From: an uncultured Saprospiraceae bacterium | GTDB taxonomy: Bacteria; Bacteroidota; Bacteroidia; Chitinophagales; Saprospiraceae | Length of the DNA stretch: 57,342 nt | NCBI GenBank assembly: GCA_938028705.1 | Contig: CALIZI010000162.1 | Location: 1 to 57,342, forward strand | Direction: 5' to 3' | In this document: in pieces, positions 16,411 to 25,762 of the stretch | Position numbering within the stretch: position 1 is the first letter of the stretch | Layout: each line of letters opens with the position of its first letter | Notes under the pieces: generated by a model | Told to the model about the DNA's origin: nothing | Database searches by the model: none | The model's input: only the letters and a program-made list of their open reading frames with translations | Program-made: the position numbers and the translations under genes

Positions 16411-18957
16411 TTATTGTTTTACAAATTTTCTTGCCATCATAGATTCGGCTGATACCAATTGTACAAAATAGAAACCTGCGGGCAATTCGCTTACATCGAA
16501 GCGGACTTGCTGCAAGTCGTATTCACCTTGTGTGCGTTGTTGAAGTATTTTACCATTAATATCAACGATGTACAATTCTGCTTCAGCGGTTGCATCCAAT
16601 TCATATAGAACAGTGAGTTCATCATGAACGATATTGGGCTGTATGCTCATGCCGGAAATAATACCCGAAGAGAGCCGACTATACATCCCTTCCTCTTCTT
16701 GTACCAATTGTCCGATACCACCCGACAAGCAGAAGTTGCGCGTCTGTTGTCCGCCAAAACCACCACCACCGGAAGCCAAAGTAGTTCCATTGGCATCGGT
16801 CAGGGTATAATTTCCACACAAACCGGGCGTAATTACCGAACCTAAAGTAGCGACTACGCTACCCGGTGTAATCAAGGTGCCGGGCGTGATAAATGTACCA
16901 CTGCTCGAAGCGGTACTCTGAAACGGACACATACCATTATTGACTGAATCATAGAAGTTTAAGGTATAGCAGCCGTCAGGCAAACAAGAAGTCTCAATAG
17001 TGTTACCGTTGCCTAATTGTCCATTACCGTCACCCGAAGCAACGACATTACCATTGGCATCTGTAATATCCCAACTCGTTTGAGCAGGAAAACCGTCAAA
17101 GCTAATATCTAAGTCAACTCCTGCACAAGCAGGCGCATTATCACACACGAGGTCATTATCAAAGTCTTCATATATTTTGAAATTCCTATAATATGAATTA
17201 CCGTTTCCTGTCGCATCGTCGTCCGCAGTGAGGACAAGGTATTGGAATGTACCTGTAAAAACATTGCCTATATTATAAGCCAATGTTTGCCATGCACCAC
17301 CACCGGTATAGATAGGGTTGGCGAAATCTCCGGCAAATCCTTGTGTACCATATACGACCATACGGGCATTGGGCGCAAATGTTAAATCATTATCAAAAGC
17401 TACCTCATGGATTTCACCTTGTGTGGTACTTCTGAAATCAAACTCAATGACTGTATTTGGAGTAAGCGTGTAATTAATTGGTACGGCTTTCCATGCGTTG
17501 CCTGTCATAAAAACAGTAGCTCCGCCGTCTTGTACAGTTGCAGTACCCTGGTCATTATCATTTGCATCATAGCTGACTACTGCTCCGGTGAAGTCATAAG
17601 TCGGACAAGACTCTGCCGGACAAGCCGGGCAATCCGGTCCGCCACAGTCAATGGCTGTTTCGTTACCGTTTTTGATACCATCGTCGCAGGTCGGACAAGG
17701 CAAACACTCCGGTCCGCCACAGTCAATTCCGGTCTCGCCATTATTTTGTATGCCGTCACTACAGGCGGCATTCGTTATTTTTAATAAAAACAAACCTTCG
17801 TTGATACCACTTACAGCGATCACGCCACTGCCAAAATAAGGGTAATTACTCCAAGTACCATTGAAGCCCGTATTATTATTAGCGGGATAGGTATCGAAGT
17901 AAGCTACTTCCGGTGTACTGGCATTGGCAATATTTGAAATATCAATCACGCGCAAACCTGATTGATAATTAGACATATAAGCAAGATTGCCTTTTACATA
18001 TAAATTGTGGTCAATAGAACCAAAAGGTGCTTGATGATAACCCAAATAAGTAGGATTGTCCAAATCGCGGATGTCCCAGATATAAGTACGGGTGTTGGTT
18101 CCGTTATTCGACTCGTCAAGTTCGTCATTCATCAGATAGTATTGGTGGTCTTCGGTAGCCCAGCCTTGGTGCGTGTAACGAACACCACTATAACTTGTTC
18201 TAGAGATTTGAGTCATGTCTGTTTTATCTGTAACATCTACTATGGTCAGTGTATTTTCATTGGAGTTGAAGCAGATTTCTGTGCCTTGATACTGCGGGTC
18301 AGGTCCGATATAGTCCACACATTGAGCATCATGTGTATAACCATCGCTACTAAAACATCCTGCAAAAGTAGGGTTTGTCGGGTTGCTAATATCCACAGCT
18401 AACAAACCACCACTGCATCGTGCAGAGCCTACCACATAAGCATAACCCGAACCTTCATTAATGACAATGTTGTGAGCATTGCCGAAAGTAGAACCGTTAC
18501 CTGCATCATTATAGTAGGCAGTGTTTGACCATGTTTGTGAAGTCGTTTGACCGTCCAATTGCAGAAGATTGAATACCTGCATACCATGTCCACCGGCTTC
18601 ACTGACAATGAAAGCATGGTTGTTGTGGACTTTTATATCACGCCATTGACTGCTACTGGTCTGTGTTGGTAATTCTCCGAGATATACCGGATTTACAGGG
18701 TTATCAATGTTGAAAAATGCCGTAGCGTCTGAAAGTCCTAATAAGACATATTCGCTGCCGGTACTCGGGCTAGTCCATCCCCAAATATCATTTGCCATGG
18801 AAGCACCCATTGCAGAAAGTGGTGTAAATGACATTAAGTCAATATTGCTACAAGGGTAGCCCGAAGCCGAACCACCATTACAAGGTATTTGTGCTTGTAC
18901 TGTATAGCTCAATATTGTAATTAAGAGCAAACAGCAAGCATTTTTTAATAAATTCAT
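16411..18957 (-). CDS. Choice-of-anchor B protein with different T9SS tail
   Basis: This 848-residue secreted protein has a signal peptide ending in YTVQAQ. Residues about 23-395 are a choice-of-anchor B domain closely similar to the 1078 product (NDIWGWTSP, VSEAGGHGMQVFNLL). Two degenerate repeats of the DGIQNNGETGIDCGG type follow. Next come a beta-rich domain with DFRSTTQGE and a domain of the type seen before T9SS tails (CYTLNFYDSVNNGMC). The last 80 residues (VDINGKILQQ, LPAGFYFVQLV, ARKFVKQ) form a T9SS type A domain of a different subtype from the three tails at the left of the window. The two anchor B genes thus share a head but not a tail. Confidence 0.88.
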   Translation of the reverse strand: MNLLKNACCLLLITILSYTVQAQIPCNGGSASGYPCSNIDLMSFTPLSAMGASMANDIWGWTSPSTGSEYVLLGLSDATAFFNIDNPVNPVYLGELPTQTSSSQWRDIKVHNNHAFIVSEAGGHGMQVFNLLQLDGQTTSQTWSNTAYYNDAGNGSTFGNAHNIVINEGSGYAYVVGSARCSGGLLAVDISNPTNPTFAGCFSSDGYTHDAQCVDYIGPDPQYQGTEICFNSNENTLTIVDVTDKTDMTQISRTSYSGVRYTHQGWATEDHQYYLMNDELDESNNGTNTRTYIWDIRDLDNPTYLGYHQAPFGSIDHNLYVKGNLAYMSNYQSGLRVIDISNIANASTPEVAYFDTYPANNNTGFNGTWSNYPYFGSGVIAVSGINEGLFLLKITNAACSDGIQNNGETGIDCGGPECLPCPTCDDGIKNGNETAIDCGGPDCPACPAESCPTYDFTGAVVSYDANDNDQGTATVQDGGATVFMTGNAWKAVPINYTLTPNTVIEFDFRSTTQGEIHEVAFDNDLTFAPNARMVVYGTQGFAGDFANPIYTGGGAWQTLAYNIGNVFTGTFQYLVLTADDDATGNGNSYYRNFKIYEDFDNDLVCDNAPACAGVDLDISFDGFPAQTSWDITDANGNVVASGDGNGQLGNGNTIETSCLPDGCYTLNFYDSVNNGMCPFQSTASSSGTFITPGTLITPGSVVATLGSVITPGLCGNYTLTDANGTTLASGGGGFGGQQTRNFCLSGGIGQLVQEEEGMYSRLSSGIISGMSIQPNIVHDELTVLYELDATAEAELYIVDINGKILQQRTQGEYDLQQVRFDVSELPAGFYFVQLVSAESMMARKFVKQ

Positions 18958-19309
18958 GTTTAGGCGAATTAAAAATCTATAAGTGAATTAAAAATGTATG
19001 AGAAGGGGAATTTATTAGTTATTTCACAAAATAACTGATGTTACAGTTTATTACTGAGTATAAGAATTTTTAAAGTTTGCATATTATTTTACGCAATACA
19101 TGGGAAGAAAGATAAATAAACATTCATCTTTACGAGTTTCATTATAACCTTAAATTATCAATAAGGTATTGCTATATAACTTGGTTATCAAACAAGCATT
19201 TCGCGCAAATGTACACTATTTTATGCTTTATACGAACATAATATTGTCATTTATGTTGAGAAATATTAAAAAAATTACTCGATAAGTCAACGATTAGACA
19301 CTATTTTTT
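18958..19309. other. Intergenic region, AT-rich
   Basis: No ORF or strong hairpin was found in the 352 bp upstream of the anchor B gene. It probably holds that gene's promoter, but no TAnnTTTG box with a spaced TTTG was recognised. Confidence 0.35.
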
Positions 19310-19562
19310 CGCTCATCTATATTATAAGGTGAAAATCGTTATTATAATGTAAAATCCCGTCATTCGTCGGGACAAGTTGTAAAATAATAAATGTAAAATC
19401 CCGTCATTCATCAGAACAAGTTGTAAAAGTGTATAACGTGAACATTTTTTATAAAAAACTAATTTATAACAATTTATAAACAAAATTATTTATAATAAAT
19501 AATTTTATATTACAATGATATTTTCACATTTCGTACTTTTCACCTTTTAATACAGATGAGCG
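19310..19562. repeat. 253-bp MITE-like element (CGCTCATCT termini)
   Basis: Arms CGCTCATCTATATTATAAGG and, reversed, CGCTCATCTGTATTAAAAGG are followed by TGAAAA on both sides. ATTTTTT (7 bp) flanks both ends and may be a target duplication, but it is low-complexity. Inside, the words GTAAAATCCCGTCATTC and ACAAGTTGTAAAA are repeated twice in tandem. Confidence 0.6.
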
Positions 19563-19679
19563 ATTTTTTTTGACCCGATAATCACAAAAAATATTTAGTG
19601 ATTGCCTTTTCATTACTCAAATGTGGCTACGGGTGCGATTCGTTTTTGTACCCATGCTCATTTTTAATTTTTATTCAAT

Positions 19680-19805
19680 AATGGACGGCATTGGGCTTGA
19701 ATTTGTGCTAAAACTCGTCAGACATTTAAACTTTGTCAGAAAATATGAGATTATCGGTAGATTTTGAAAATGTCAGACGAGTTTTAGCACAAATTTGGAA
19801 AAAAT
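19680..19805. repeat. Partial CTTGACAATG-family element with inverted loop
   Basis: The stem arms TGTGCTAAAACTCGTCAGAC and GTCAGACGAGTTTTAGCACA match the internal hairpin of the elements at 11994 and 51505. The loop between the stems is in the opposite orientation, while the sequence outside the stems keeps the same orientation. The right part runs into the element at 19808. Confidence 0.6.
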
Positions 19806-19807
19806 AT

Positions 19808-20077
19808 TGACAAGTTTATCTGATTGGTTGACACTTTATACGATATTAATTTTACACAAAATGTAAGTAAGCCGTTTGGTAAACTTTTCAAGTTTGCTAA
19901 ACGTGGGTAGGGTACTGAAATTTATAATTAGCTAAAAATCAGTGCTTTACTTCTCCGATAGCTATCGGAGACCAAACTTTTTGAAGTTTAGCAAACGGAG
20001 TATTTAAATTTTGTTTTAATTTTTAAAATCAGATTCCAAAAGTGTCAACTACTTTTGTCGTTTGGATAAACTTGTCA
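19808..20077. repeat. 270-bp element of the GGTTGACACTT family
   Basis: Outer arms TGACAAGTTTATC and GATAAACTTGTCA and inner arms GGTTGACACTT and AAGTGTCAAC enclose hairpins on TTTGGTAAACTT and AACTTTTTGAAGTTTAGCAA, plus CCGATAGCTATCGG. The core matches the elements at 55585-55853 and 48668-48822. Confidence 0.6.
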
Positions 20078-20082
20078 GCAAA

Positions 20083-20157
20083 TTCTAAATTTCAAGCACC
20101 AAATTCCAAAAATATCACTTGAAATACGTCTGAATTGGAATTTGTTTTTTGGAATTT
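20083..20157. repeat. Inverted repeat of the TTGGAATTTG family
   Basis: AATTTCAAGCACCAAATTCC on the left pairs with TTGGAATTTGTTTTTTGGAA on the right. It is related to 8978-9059. The remaining 130 bp before lpxK are AT-rich without a gene. Confidence 0.45.
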
Positions 20158-20288
20158 TCAATTTATAATTGAAATTATTTTATAATATTATTTTGTATTG
20201 AAAAATATTTAATTTATAACTTTTATTTATTTTAAAATAATGAAAAAAATCCACGAAATCCGTCCAATCCGCGAAAATCTGCGTTCTA

Positions 20289-21356
20289 TCATACTTTAAA
20301 ATTTAATAAAAAATCTTTCACTTCATGATCAAATTTTTCTTTATCATCAAACAAAAATCTGACCTCAATCGGAATGGCATAAATCGGTAAATCGTGTTGT
20401 CGCAAATAGGCTTTGTGCATGTCCAGTCTTAGAGTATCTTTCTCGGTGGTAATGATGACTTTATTATCGGAATCCATCTCTTCAAATTGCTTACGAATAC
20501 GCCCGATGTCTGTCTTTTCAAACAGGTGGTGATCACTAAAGGAAATCATCGTCAGTGAGCGCACCAAAGGACGCAAATACGCATCCAAATATTGCGGACG
20601 GGCTATCCCACAGACCAATAAAATATCCTGTGTACCATCCAAAATTATTTCCTGATTCAGATTGTAAATATGATACGGATTAAAATATTCGTAATAAGAA
20701 AAATAGACATTTTGGTAGGCATAAGGTTGCATTTTTTGAAGAAAAACATCGCGGTCTGCCACCGTTAAATCAGGTGGACACTTACTGACTATCAAGGTGT
20801 TAGCCCGCTTATATGCCGATGCCCACTCCCGCAATCTGCCGGAAGGCACAAGGTAATCGCTCATAAATGGAAACTCGTATTCGGTCAGTAAAATACTCCA
20901 ACCGGAACGCAGTGAGCGATGCTGAAAACCATCGTCGAGAATGACCGTTTGCAGGTCGGGGTCTATCATCAGCATTTGCGGAATTGCCATCGTGCGTTCC
21001 TCCGCTACTGCCACCATAATACCCGGAAATTTGCGCTTAAATTGCATGGGTTCGTCACCGGCATTTGCAGCGGTGTCACTCTCATGTACAATCCGAAATC
21101 CGCGAGTCTTACGCCCGTATCCGCGACTGAGCGTAGCCACCCGTATATACCCGCGCAAGAGCCTTACGAGGTACTCCGTATGCGGCGTTTTGCCCGAACC
21201 GCCTATGGTCAGATTCCCTACACATATCACCGGAATATCAAATCGAAAACTCCGCAACAATTCGGTGCGGTACAGAAAATTACGCACACTCACGCCCATG
21301 CCGTAGAGCAGCGCAAATGGGGCAAGGAGCAAGCGTGTGAGTGGGTCGTTTTGCAT
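20289..21356 (-). CDS. lpxK: Tetraacyldisaccharide 4'-kinase
   Basis: LpxK phosphorylates the 4' position of the lipid A disaccharide at the inner membrane. The 355-residue protein has an N-terminal membrane-associated helix (LLLAPFALLYGMGV) and the LpxK P-loop GNLTIGGSGKTP at about 47-58. It also has downstream motifs LSRGYGRKTRGF and VILDDGFQHRSL, which are typical of the family. The ATG at 21356 is preferred to the upstream TTG at 21392, because it places the membrane helix at the usual distance. It is 52 nt downstream of the GHMP kinase gene, on the same strand, so the two are probably cotranscribed. Confidence 0.92.
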   Translation of the reverse strand: MQNDPLTRLLLAPFALLYGMGVSVRNFLYRTELLRSFRFDIPVICVGNLTIGGSGKTPHTEYLVRLLRGYIRVATLSRGYGRKTRGFRIVHESDTAANAGDEPMQFKRKFPGIMVAVAEERTMAIPQMLMIDPDLQTVILDDGFQHRSLRSGWSILLTEYEFPFMSDYLVPSGRLREWASAYKRANTLIVSKCPPDLTVADRDVFLQKMQPYAYQNVYFSYYEYFNPYHIYNLNQEIILDGTQDILLVCGIARPQYLDAYLRPLVRSLTMISFSDHHLFEKTDIGRIRKQFEEMDSDNKVIITTEKDTLRLDMHKAYLRQHDLPIYAIPIEVRFLFDDKEKFDHEVKDFLLNFKV

Positions 21357-21408
21357 AAATTTAATTGTGTTTTCTTGTAAAATATCCACCAAACAAAAGG
21401 TCTGCCTA

Positions 21409-22374
21409 TCATGACAAAATAGTATCCGAAAATTTCAAACATACTTTAAACCCTTTTTCCCGAAAATAAGTTTTCGTGGTCTGCGGAGTACGTGGGCTGG
21501 TTGCCAATACAAAATCGCCGCCCCAAGCGCCAAGCGATTTAATTTCGCCCCAGAAATCGCTGAAATACAGGTCTTTAGCCGTTTGCAAGCGGAGTGAGGA
21601 GGAGACCAAATCTTCGTGTTCGCGGATGACTGCATTGAGTTCATTCAGTCCGGTAGAGCGTTGGAATCGGTCTGCCAATATGCTAATTTCCTGAATGCGT
21701 TGTCCTTTTTTCACCTCATCATCCCATGCGCGGTATCGTGCGATACCTTCCCTGCTGTTTTGTTTTTTATTCAGATGAACAAGGTATAAATTTTTCAAAA
21801 ACGGTAAAGGCTCATTCGTTTCGGGGTGCATCCCGAATGTCGTGGCTTGAAAGGCGCGTTGTTTGGGTTGTTTTTGGAAAAAAATCGGGGTTTTTGCTTC
21901 TGCACAGGCAATGTCGTAGCCTGAGCCACCGAAGGTTTTGTCCAGCAATTCAAATGGATTGAGATTCGCCCATTTGGCAATCATATAAATCAAGGTCGAG
22001 CTACTCCCAAAGCCCCAATCACGCGGAAATTCTAGTCGTGTGGTGATTTTTAAATTCCTTTCGCCGCGCATAAAATCGAGGTCGCGCGAGCGAGCATAAC
22101 GCAACATTTTCTGCAACATTTCGGCAGATTCATCGTGTGTGGCAAAGAGAATATCAAGTTGCGGTAAGTCGAATCGCGCTTCAAACCACACTTCGCCCCG
22201 ATGCGTCAAACTCTCCCAATGCAAGCCCGGTTCTTCGCCTTGTAGTACAGTCATTTTTTGCCCCAACCTGACCGGAACAGCCAAACCCAAAGCACCGTCC
22301 AAAACGAAATATTCGCCCGCCAACAGCAATTTTCCGTTGGCTCTAAATTCAAGGTTTTTATCCAATGTTGACAT
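21409..22374 (-). CDS. GYDIA family GHMP kinase
   Basis: This 321-residue kinase has the GHMP hallmarks: an N-terminal GKLLLAGEYFVLDGA, the ATP-binding loop DWGFGSSSTLIY and the eponymous GYDIACAEA. The Bacteroidota GYDIA group is related to mevalonate-pathway kinases, so phosphorylation of mevalonate or a related isoprenoid precursor is likely. This is an inference from family kinship. It lies directly upstream of lpxK. The intergenic region before it is also the start region of the divergent nuclease array. Confidence 0.88.
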   Translation of the reverse strand: MSTLDKNLEFRANGKLLLAGEYFVLDGALGLAVPVRLGQKMTVLQGEEPGLHWESLTHRGEVWFEARFDLPQLDILFATHDESAEMLQKMLRYARSRDLDFMRGERNLKITTRLEFPRDWGFGSSSTLIYMIAKWANLNPFELLDKTFGGSGYDIACAEAKTPIFFQKQPKQRAFQATTFGMHPETNEPLPFLKNLYLVHLNKKQNSREGIARYRAWDDEVKKGQRIQEISILADRFQRSTGLNELNAVIREHEDLVSSSLRLQTAKDLYFSDFWGEIKSLGAWGGDFVLATSPRTPQTTKTYFREKGFKVCLKFSDTILS

Positions 22375-22546
22375 TCATTTTATTTTTATACATTTACAAC
22401 GTGCAAAACTGGTAAAATTCTGCGATATTTGTAAGGATGTATGCCAAATAATCAATCCATTTAATGAAATTTAGGTTTTACAAAGAGAAAACAAATTGTG
22501 ATTATCTCCAATATCCACCAAAAAATTAATAAAAAAATTATCGAAT

Positions 22547-22951
22547 ATGACCATACAAACAATCAAATCAGATATTATTAATGCGATTCAACGTATTGAT
22601 AATAAAGAAATTTTAAATGGTTTAAGAAAACATGTTTATCAAATTGAAAATGGCAATAATGGTCACGCTCCCGCGAATTATAGTGAGGAAGAACAAACTT
22701 TAATTGAGCAGGCGCAAGAAGGTTTGCCAAGTGATAAATGGCAGCGTTTTCTCGAATTAGAAAGTAAACAAATACAACAGACGATTACTAAAACGGAAAT
22801 GGAAGAACTCATGCAATTAAGCGATATGCTTGAAGTGAAAGATGCAGAACGCATTGAGGCGATGATGAAATTAGCGGATATGTGGAGTATTTCATTAGGG
22901 GAAGTAAAAACTAAATTGAATATCCAAACACCTACATTGTATGTCCGGTAG
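22547..22951 (+). CDS. Helical partner protein A1 of the HNH pair
   Basis: This 134-residue helical protein precedes and overlaps the HNH gene H1 by 11 nt. Its first 35 residues (MTIQTIKSDIINAIQRID) look like the N-termini of small Bacteroidota antitoxins. The rest has the motif NYSEEEQTLIEQ at about residue 44, which A2 and A3 share. The C-terminus (IEAMMKLADMWSISLGEV, ending LYVR) is common to all three A proteins. No catalytic motif is visible. The overlap and invariant pairing suggest that it controls or neutralises the nuclease, or guides it to DNA. That role is inferred. Confidence 0.7.
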   Translation: MTIQTIKSDIINAIQRIDNKEILNGLRKHVYQIENGNNGHAPANYSEEEQTLIEQAQEGLPSDKWQRFLELESKQIQQTITKTEMEELMQLSDMLEVKDAERIEAMMKLADMWSISLGEVKTKLNIQTPTLYVR

Positions 22952-23369
22952 ATACATTTCCGTTATAATCAGACACAAGGTATTCGTCCGTGCAGAAGGA
23001 CGCTGTGAATATTGTCGATGTTCGGAAGAATATGCCTTGCATACATTCCATGTAGAACACATACACCCGTTTAGTAAAGGTGGTAAAAAAATACTCGAAA
23101 ACCTTGCATTGGCTTGTGACGGTTGTAATAAGAGAAAAACAAACAAAATACTTTTTGACCCCTTGCATGATGAACCTGTTGTTATTTTCAATCCAAGAAC
23201 AGATGATTGGAATGAGCATTTTAAATGGAGCGATGACACCCTACAAATGATTGGATTGACCGCCATAGGACGAGCAACAATTGACTGTCTGAAACTCCAT
23301 CGAAAAGGCGTAGTCAATATCAGACGACTTACTGTAATGAGTGGCGAGCATCCACCGAAAGACATATAA
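22941..23369 (+). CDS. HNH endonuclease H1
   Basis: This 142-residue HNH nuclease has C22-x2-C25 and C59-x2-C62 as a structural zinc site. The HNH core is V38-E39-H40 with N54 and N63, so the active-site histidine is present. Residues from about 84 (FNPRTDDWNEHFKWSDDTL) to the end are almost identical to H2 and H3, whereas the HNH core is clearly different. The start ATG lies inside the last codons of A1, so translation is probably coupled. Similar stand-alone HNH proteins of about 140 residues occur widely in cyanobacteria and Bacteroidota, with no proven function. Confidence 0.85.
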   Translation: MSGRYISVIIRHKVFVRAEGRCEYCRCSEEYALHTFHVEHIHPFSKGGKKILENLALACDGCNKRKTNKILFDPLHDEPVVIFNPRTDDWNEHFKWSDDTLQMIGLTAIGRATIDCLKLHRKGVVNIRRLTVMSGEHPPKDI

Positions 23370-23397
23370 ATAATTGATTATCAAAATATTAAAAAAT
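23370..23397 (+). repeat. Conserved array spacer, copy 1
   Basis: The sequence TAATTGATTATCAAAATATT follows a stop codon in the form TAAATAATTG. The same spacer, with small changes, separates units at about 24353, 25049, 25740 and 26718. Confidence 0.8.
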
Positions 23398-23931
23398 ATG
23401 ACCGTAGCAGAAGCATACAGTGAAGTAGCAGAAAGATTGGCAAGAGTAAATCCTCTCGAAATTTCAAATTTACCGTCTTTAGAATCTATGTCAGAGCGAG
23501 TAGAGGAGTTGGTATATAAGAAAAAAGATGGTAAAATTACCGAAGATGAAACGGTAGAATTGGAGCGTTATCTATCTTTGGATTTGTTGATTAGCTTGGC
23601 GAAAACAAAGGCAAAGCGTATAGTTACGAATGGAGAAAGTAATCATTCTATTAAGAATTACAGTGAGGAAGAACAGGCATTAATTGAACAAATTAAAGAA
23701 GGCGCATCAGCGGAAATTACACAGCGATTCGACCAGTTAAATCGTGAACAACGCGAAAGGAAATTGACAGAGATAGAGCAAAAGGAATTAGAGGAACTTA
23801 TATACAAAATGGAAACAGCAGATGCCAAATTTCTGGAGGCAATGATTAAGCTATCCAAAATATGGGGCATTACCACAAAAGAAGTCAGAACCAAACTTGA
23901 CATCCAAATACCTGAACCTTATGTCTGTTAG
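23398..23931 (+). CDS. Helical partner protein A2 of the HNH pair
   Basis: The ATG at 23398 is used; an upstream TTG lies inside the spacer. The 177-residue helical protein has an N-terminal domain (residues 1-75, with MSERVEELVYKKKDGKITED and LSLDLLISLAK) about 90% identical to A3. Similar segments occur at the start of many cyanobacterial unknown proteins. The C-terminal part (NYSEEEQALIEQ to IPEPYVC) is far less like A3. It overlaps H2 by 11 nt. It is probably a regulatory or antitoxin-like partner of the nuclease; this is inferred from gene organisation. Confidence 0.72.
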   Translation: MTVAEAYSEVAERLARVNPLEISNLPSLESMSERVEELVYKKKDGKITEDETVELERYLSLDLLISLAKTKAKRIVTNGESNHSIKNYSEEEQALIEQIKEGASAEITQRFDQLNREQRERKLTEIEQKELEELIYKMETADAKFLEAMIKLSKIWGITTKEVRTKLDIQIPEPYVC

Positions 23932-24352
23932 ATACATTCCCGTAAAAATTAGGATAGCGGTCATTGAGAGAGCCAATGGAATGTGTGAATATTGTCTATG
24001 TTGGGCGCACAATTCGCTCCATACCTTTTGTGTTGACCACATCATTCCGGTAAGCAAAGACGGGCAAACTATTCTCATTAACTTAGCCTATGCTTGTTCC
24101 GGTTGTAATGGTTTTAAATTGGATAAAACTACTGCAACTGACCCCGAAACACAACAAAAAGTCCGCCTATTCAATCCAAGAACAGATGATTGGAATGAGC
24201 ATTTTAAATGGAGCGATGACACCCTACAAATGATTGGATTGACCGCCATAGGACGAGCGACAATTGACTGTCTGAAACTCAATCGAAAAGGCGTAGTCAA
24301 TATCAGACGACTTACTGTAATGAGTGGCGAACATCCACCGAAAGATAAATAA
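23921..24352 (+). CDS. HNH endonuclease H2
   Basis: The ATG at 23921 lies inside the A2 gene in another frame. The 143-residue product has the HNH elements CEYCLC, VDHIIPVSKDG, N54 and CSGCNGFK, so the zinc site and catalytic His are intact. From KTTATDPETQQKVRLFNP to the C-terminus it is about 97% identical to H3, but the first 66 residues are only about half identical. This sharp change in similarity inside one gene marks it as mosaic. Confidence 0.85.
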   Translation: MSVRYIPVKIRIAVIERANGMCEYCLCWAHNSLHTFCVDHIIPVSKDGQTILINLAYACSGCNGFKLDKTTATDPETQQKVRLFNPRTDDWNEHFKWSDDTLQMIGLTAIGRATIDCLKLNRKGVVNIRRLTVMSGEHPPKDK

Positions 24353-24379
24353 ATAATTGATAATCAAGATGTTAAAAAC

Positions 24380-25048
24380 ATGACTACAACACACAAAAAT
24401 ATCATTCAAGACATTCTACAATTACCTAATCCACAGGCAATTGTAAAAGAAGTCAATGAAACATTGGAAGCAGAACACAAACGCCGTCTTCAATTTTATA
24501 ATGATATTGACGATGATGTAAAGGCGGAATTTATCAATGGAGAGGTCGTGATTCATTCGCCTGTCAAAAAACGCCACACAAATGCTGCCGGAGGCTTGTA
24601 CACATTGATATCAACCTATGTGAAGCGATTTCGCTTGGGTTTTGTGGGGTATGAAAAAACAATGATTGAATGTAAACGCAACAGCTACGAACCGGATGTT
24701 TGTTATTTTGATAATAAAAAATCACAGCATTTTGACGACGACCAAAGTGTATATCCACCCGCAGACCTGACCGTCGAGGTATTGTCAAAAAGCACTGCAC
24801 CCACCGATAGAGGTATCAAATATGAAGATTATGAAGCCAATAAGGTACGCGAATATTGGATAATTGACCCCATAAAAGAAACCATCGAACAATACCGATT
24901 AGACGAAACAGGCACTTACGAACTTATCCTAAAATCCGGCGAAGGACATATCACATCAGAAGTAATTGAAGGATTTAAAATTCCTATTCGTGCGATATTT
25001 GATGCAGATGAAAATTTGAAGGCATTGGGAGAAATTTTGAGTAAATAA
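24380..25048 (+). CDS. Uma2 family (DUF820) nuclease U1
   Basis: This 222-residue protein of the Uma2/DUF820 group has a PD-(D/E)XK-type restriction-endonuclease fold. The core has EPDVCYFDNKKS, the strand PADLTVEVLSKST with the acidic active-site residue, and RGIKYEDYEANKVREYWIID. Residues 1-63 are 62/63 identical to U3 and residues 158-222 about 95% identical, but the catalytic core 64-157 is only about half identical. It follows H2 after the common spacer. The function of Uma2 proteins is not settled. Confidence 0.85.
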   Translation: MTTTHKNIIQDILQLPNPQAIVKEVNETLEAEHKRRLQFYNDIDDDVKAEFINGEVVIHSPVKKRHTNAAGGLYTLISTYVKRFRLGFVGYEKTMIECKRNSYEPDVCYFDNKKSQHFDDDQSVYPPADLTVEVLSKSTAPTDRGIKYEDYEANKVREYWIIDPIKETIEQYRLDETGTYELILKSGEGHITSEVIEGFKIPIRAIFDADENLKALGEILSK

Positions 25049-25070
25049 TTGATTATCAAAATATTAAAAG

Positions 25071-25739
25071 ATGACTGCAATACATAAAAATATTGTCAAA
25101 AACATTCTACAATCACCCAATCCACGAGCGATTGTACAGGAAGTCAATGAGATATTGGAAGCAGAACATCAGCGTCGTCTTCAATTTTATAATGACATTG
25201 ACGATGATGTAAAAGCAGAATTTATCAATGGAGAAGTGGTCATTCATTCACCTGTCAAATTGGAACATAATGATGCAAGTGGACATCTTTACCGCATACT
25301 TTCATCTTATGTTCTGAAATTTCGATTGGGTTACGTGGGCTACGAAAAAGTCATGATGGAATGTTCCCGCAATAGCTACGAACCCGATATTTGTTATTTT
25401 GATAATGAAAAATCGCAACATTTTGAGAAAGGGCAAAGCATTTGCCCACCCGCTGATTGGGTAGTAGAGGTACTTTCTAAGGGTACTTCACGTAAAGACA
25501 GAGGTATCAAATTCGAGGACTATGCAGAAGATAATATCCGCGAATACTGGATAATTGACTCCATAAAAGAAACCGTCGAACAATACCGATTAGACGAGAC
25601 AGGCACTTACGAACTCCTCCTCAAATCCGCTGAAGGACACATTACATCAGAAGTAATTGAAGGATTTAAAATTCCCATTCGTGCGATATTTGATGCAGAT
25701 GAAAATTTGAAGACATTGGGAGAAATTTTGAGTAAATAA
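25071..25739 (+). CDS. Uma2 family (DUF820) nuclease U2
   Basis: This second Uma2 protein is also 222 residues. The active-site segments EPDICYFDNEKS, PADWVVEVLSKGT and RGIKFEDYAEDN are present. The ends are close to U1 and U3 while the core differs. It follows U1 directly after a 22-nt spacer, without its own A-H pair, so either a pair was lost here or the gene was duplicated alone. No defect is visible. Confidence 0.85.
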   Translation: MTAIHKNIVKNILQSPNPRAIVQEVNEILEAEHQRRLQFYNDIDDDVKAEFINGEVVIHSPVKLEHNDASGHLYRILSSYVLKFRLGYVGYEKVMMECSRNSYEPDICYFDNEKSQHFEKGQSICPPADWVVEVLSKGTSRKDRGIKFEDYAEDNIREYWIIDSIKETVEQYRLDETGTYELLLKSAEGHITSEVIEGFKIPIRAIFDADENLKTLGEILSK

Positions 25740-25762
25740 TTGATTATCAAAACAATAAAAAT

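Noticed and set aside
22424-22431. Promoter -7 box GATATTTG before the nuclease array
   Set aside because: One mismatch to TAnnTTTG and no TTTG at 19 nt; not strong enough to annotate.
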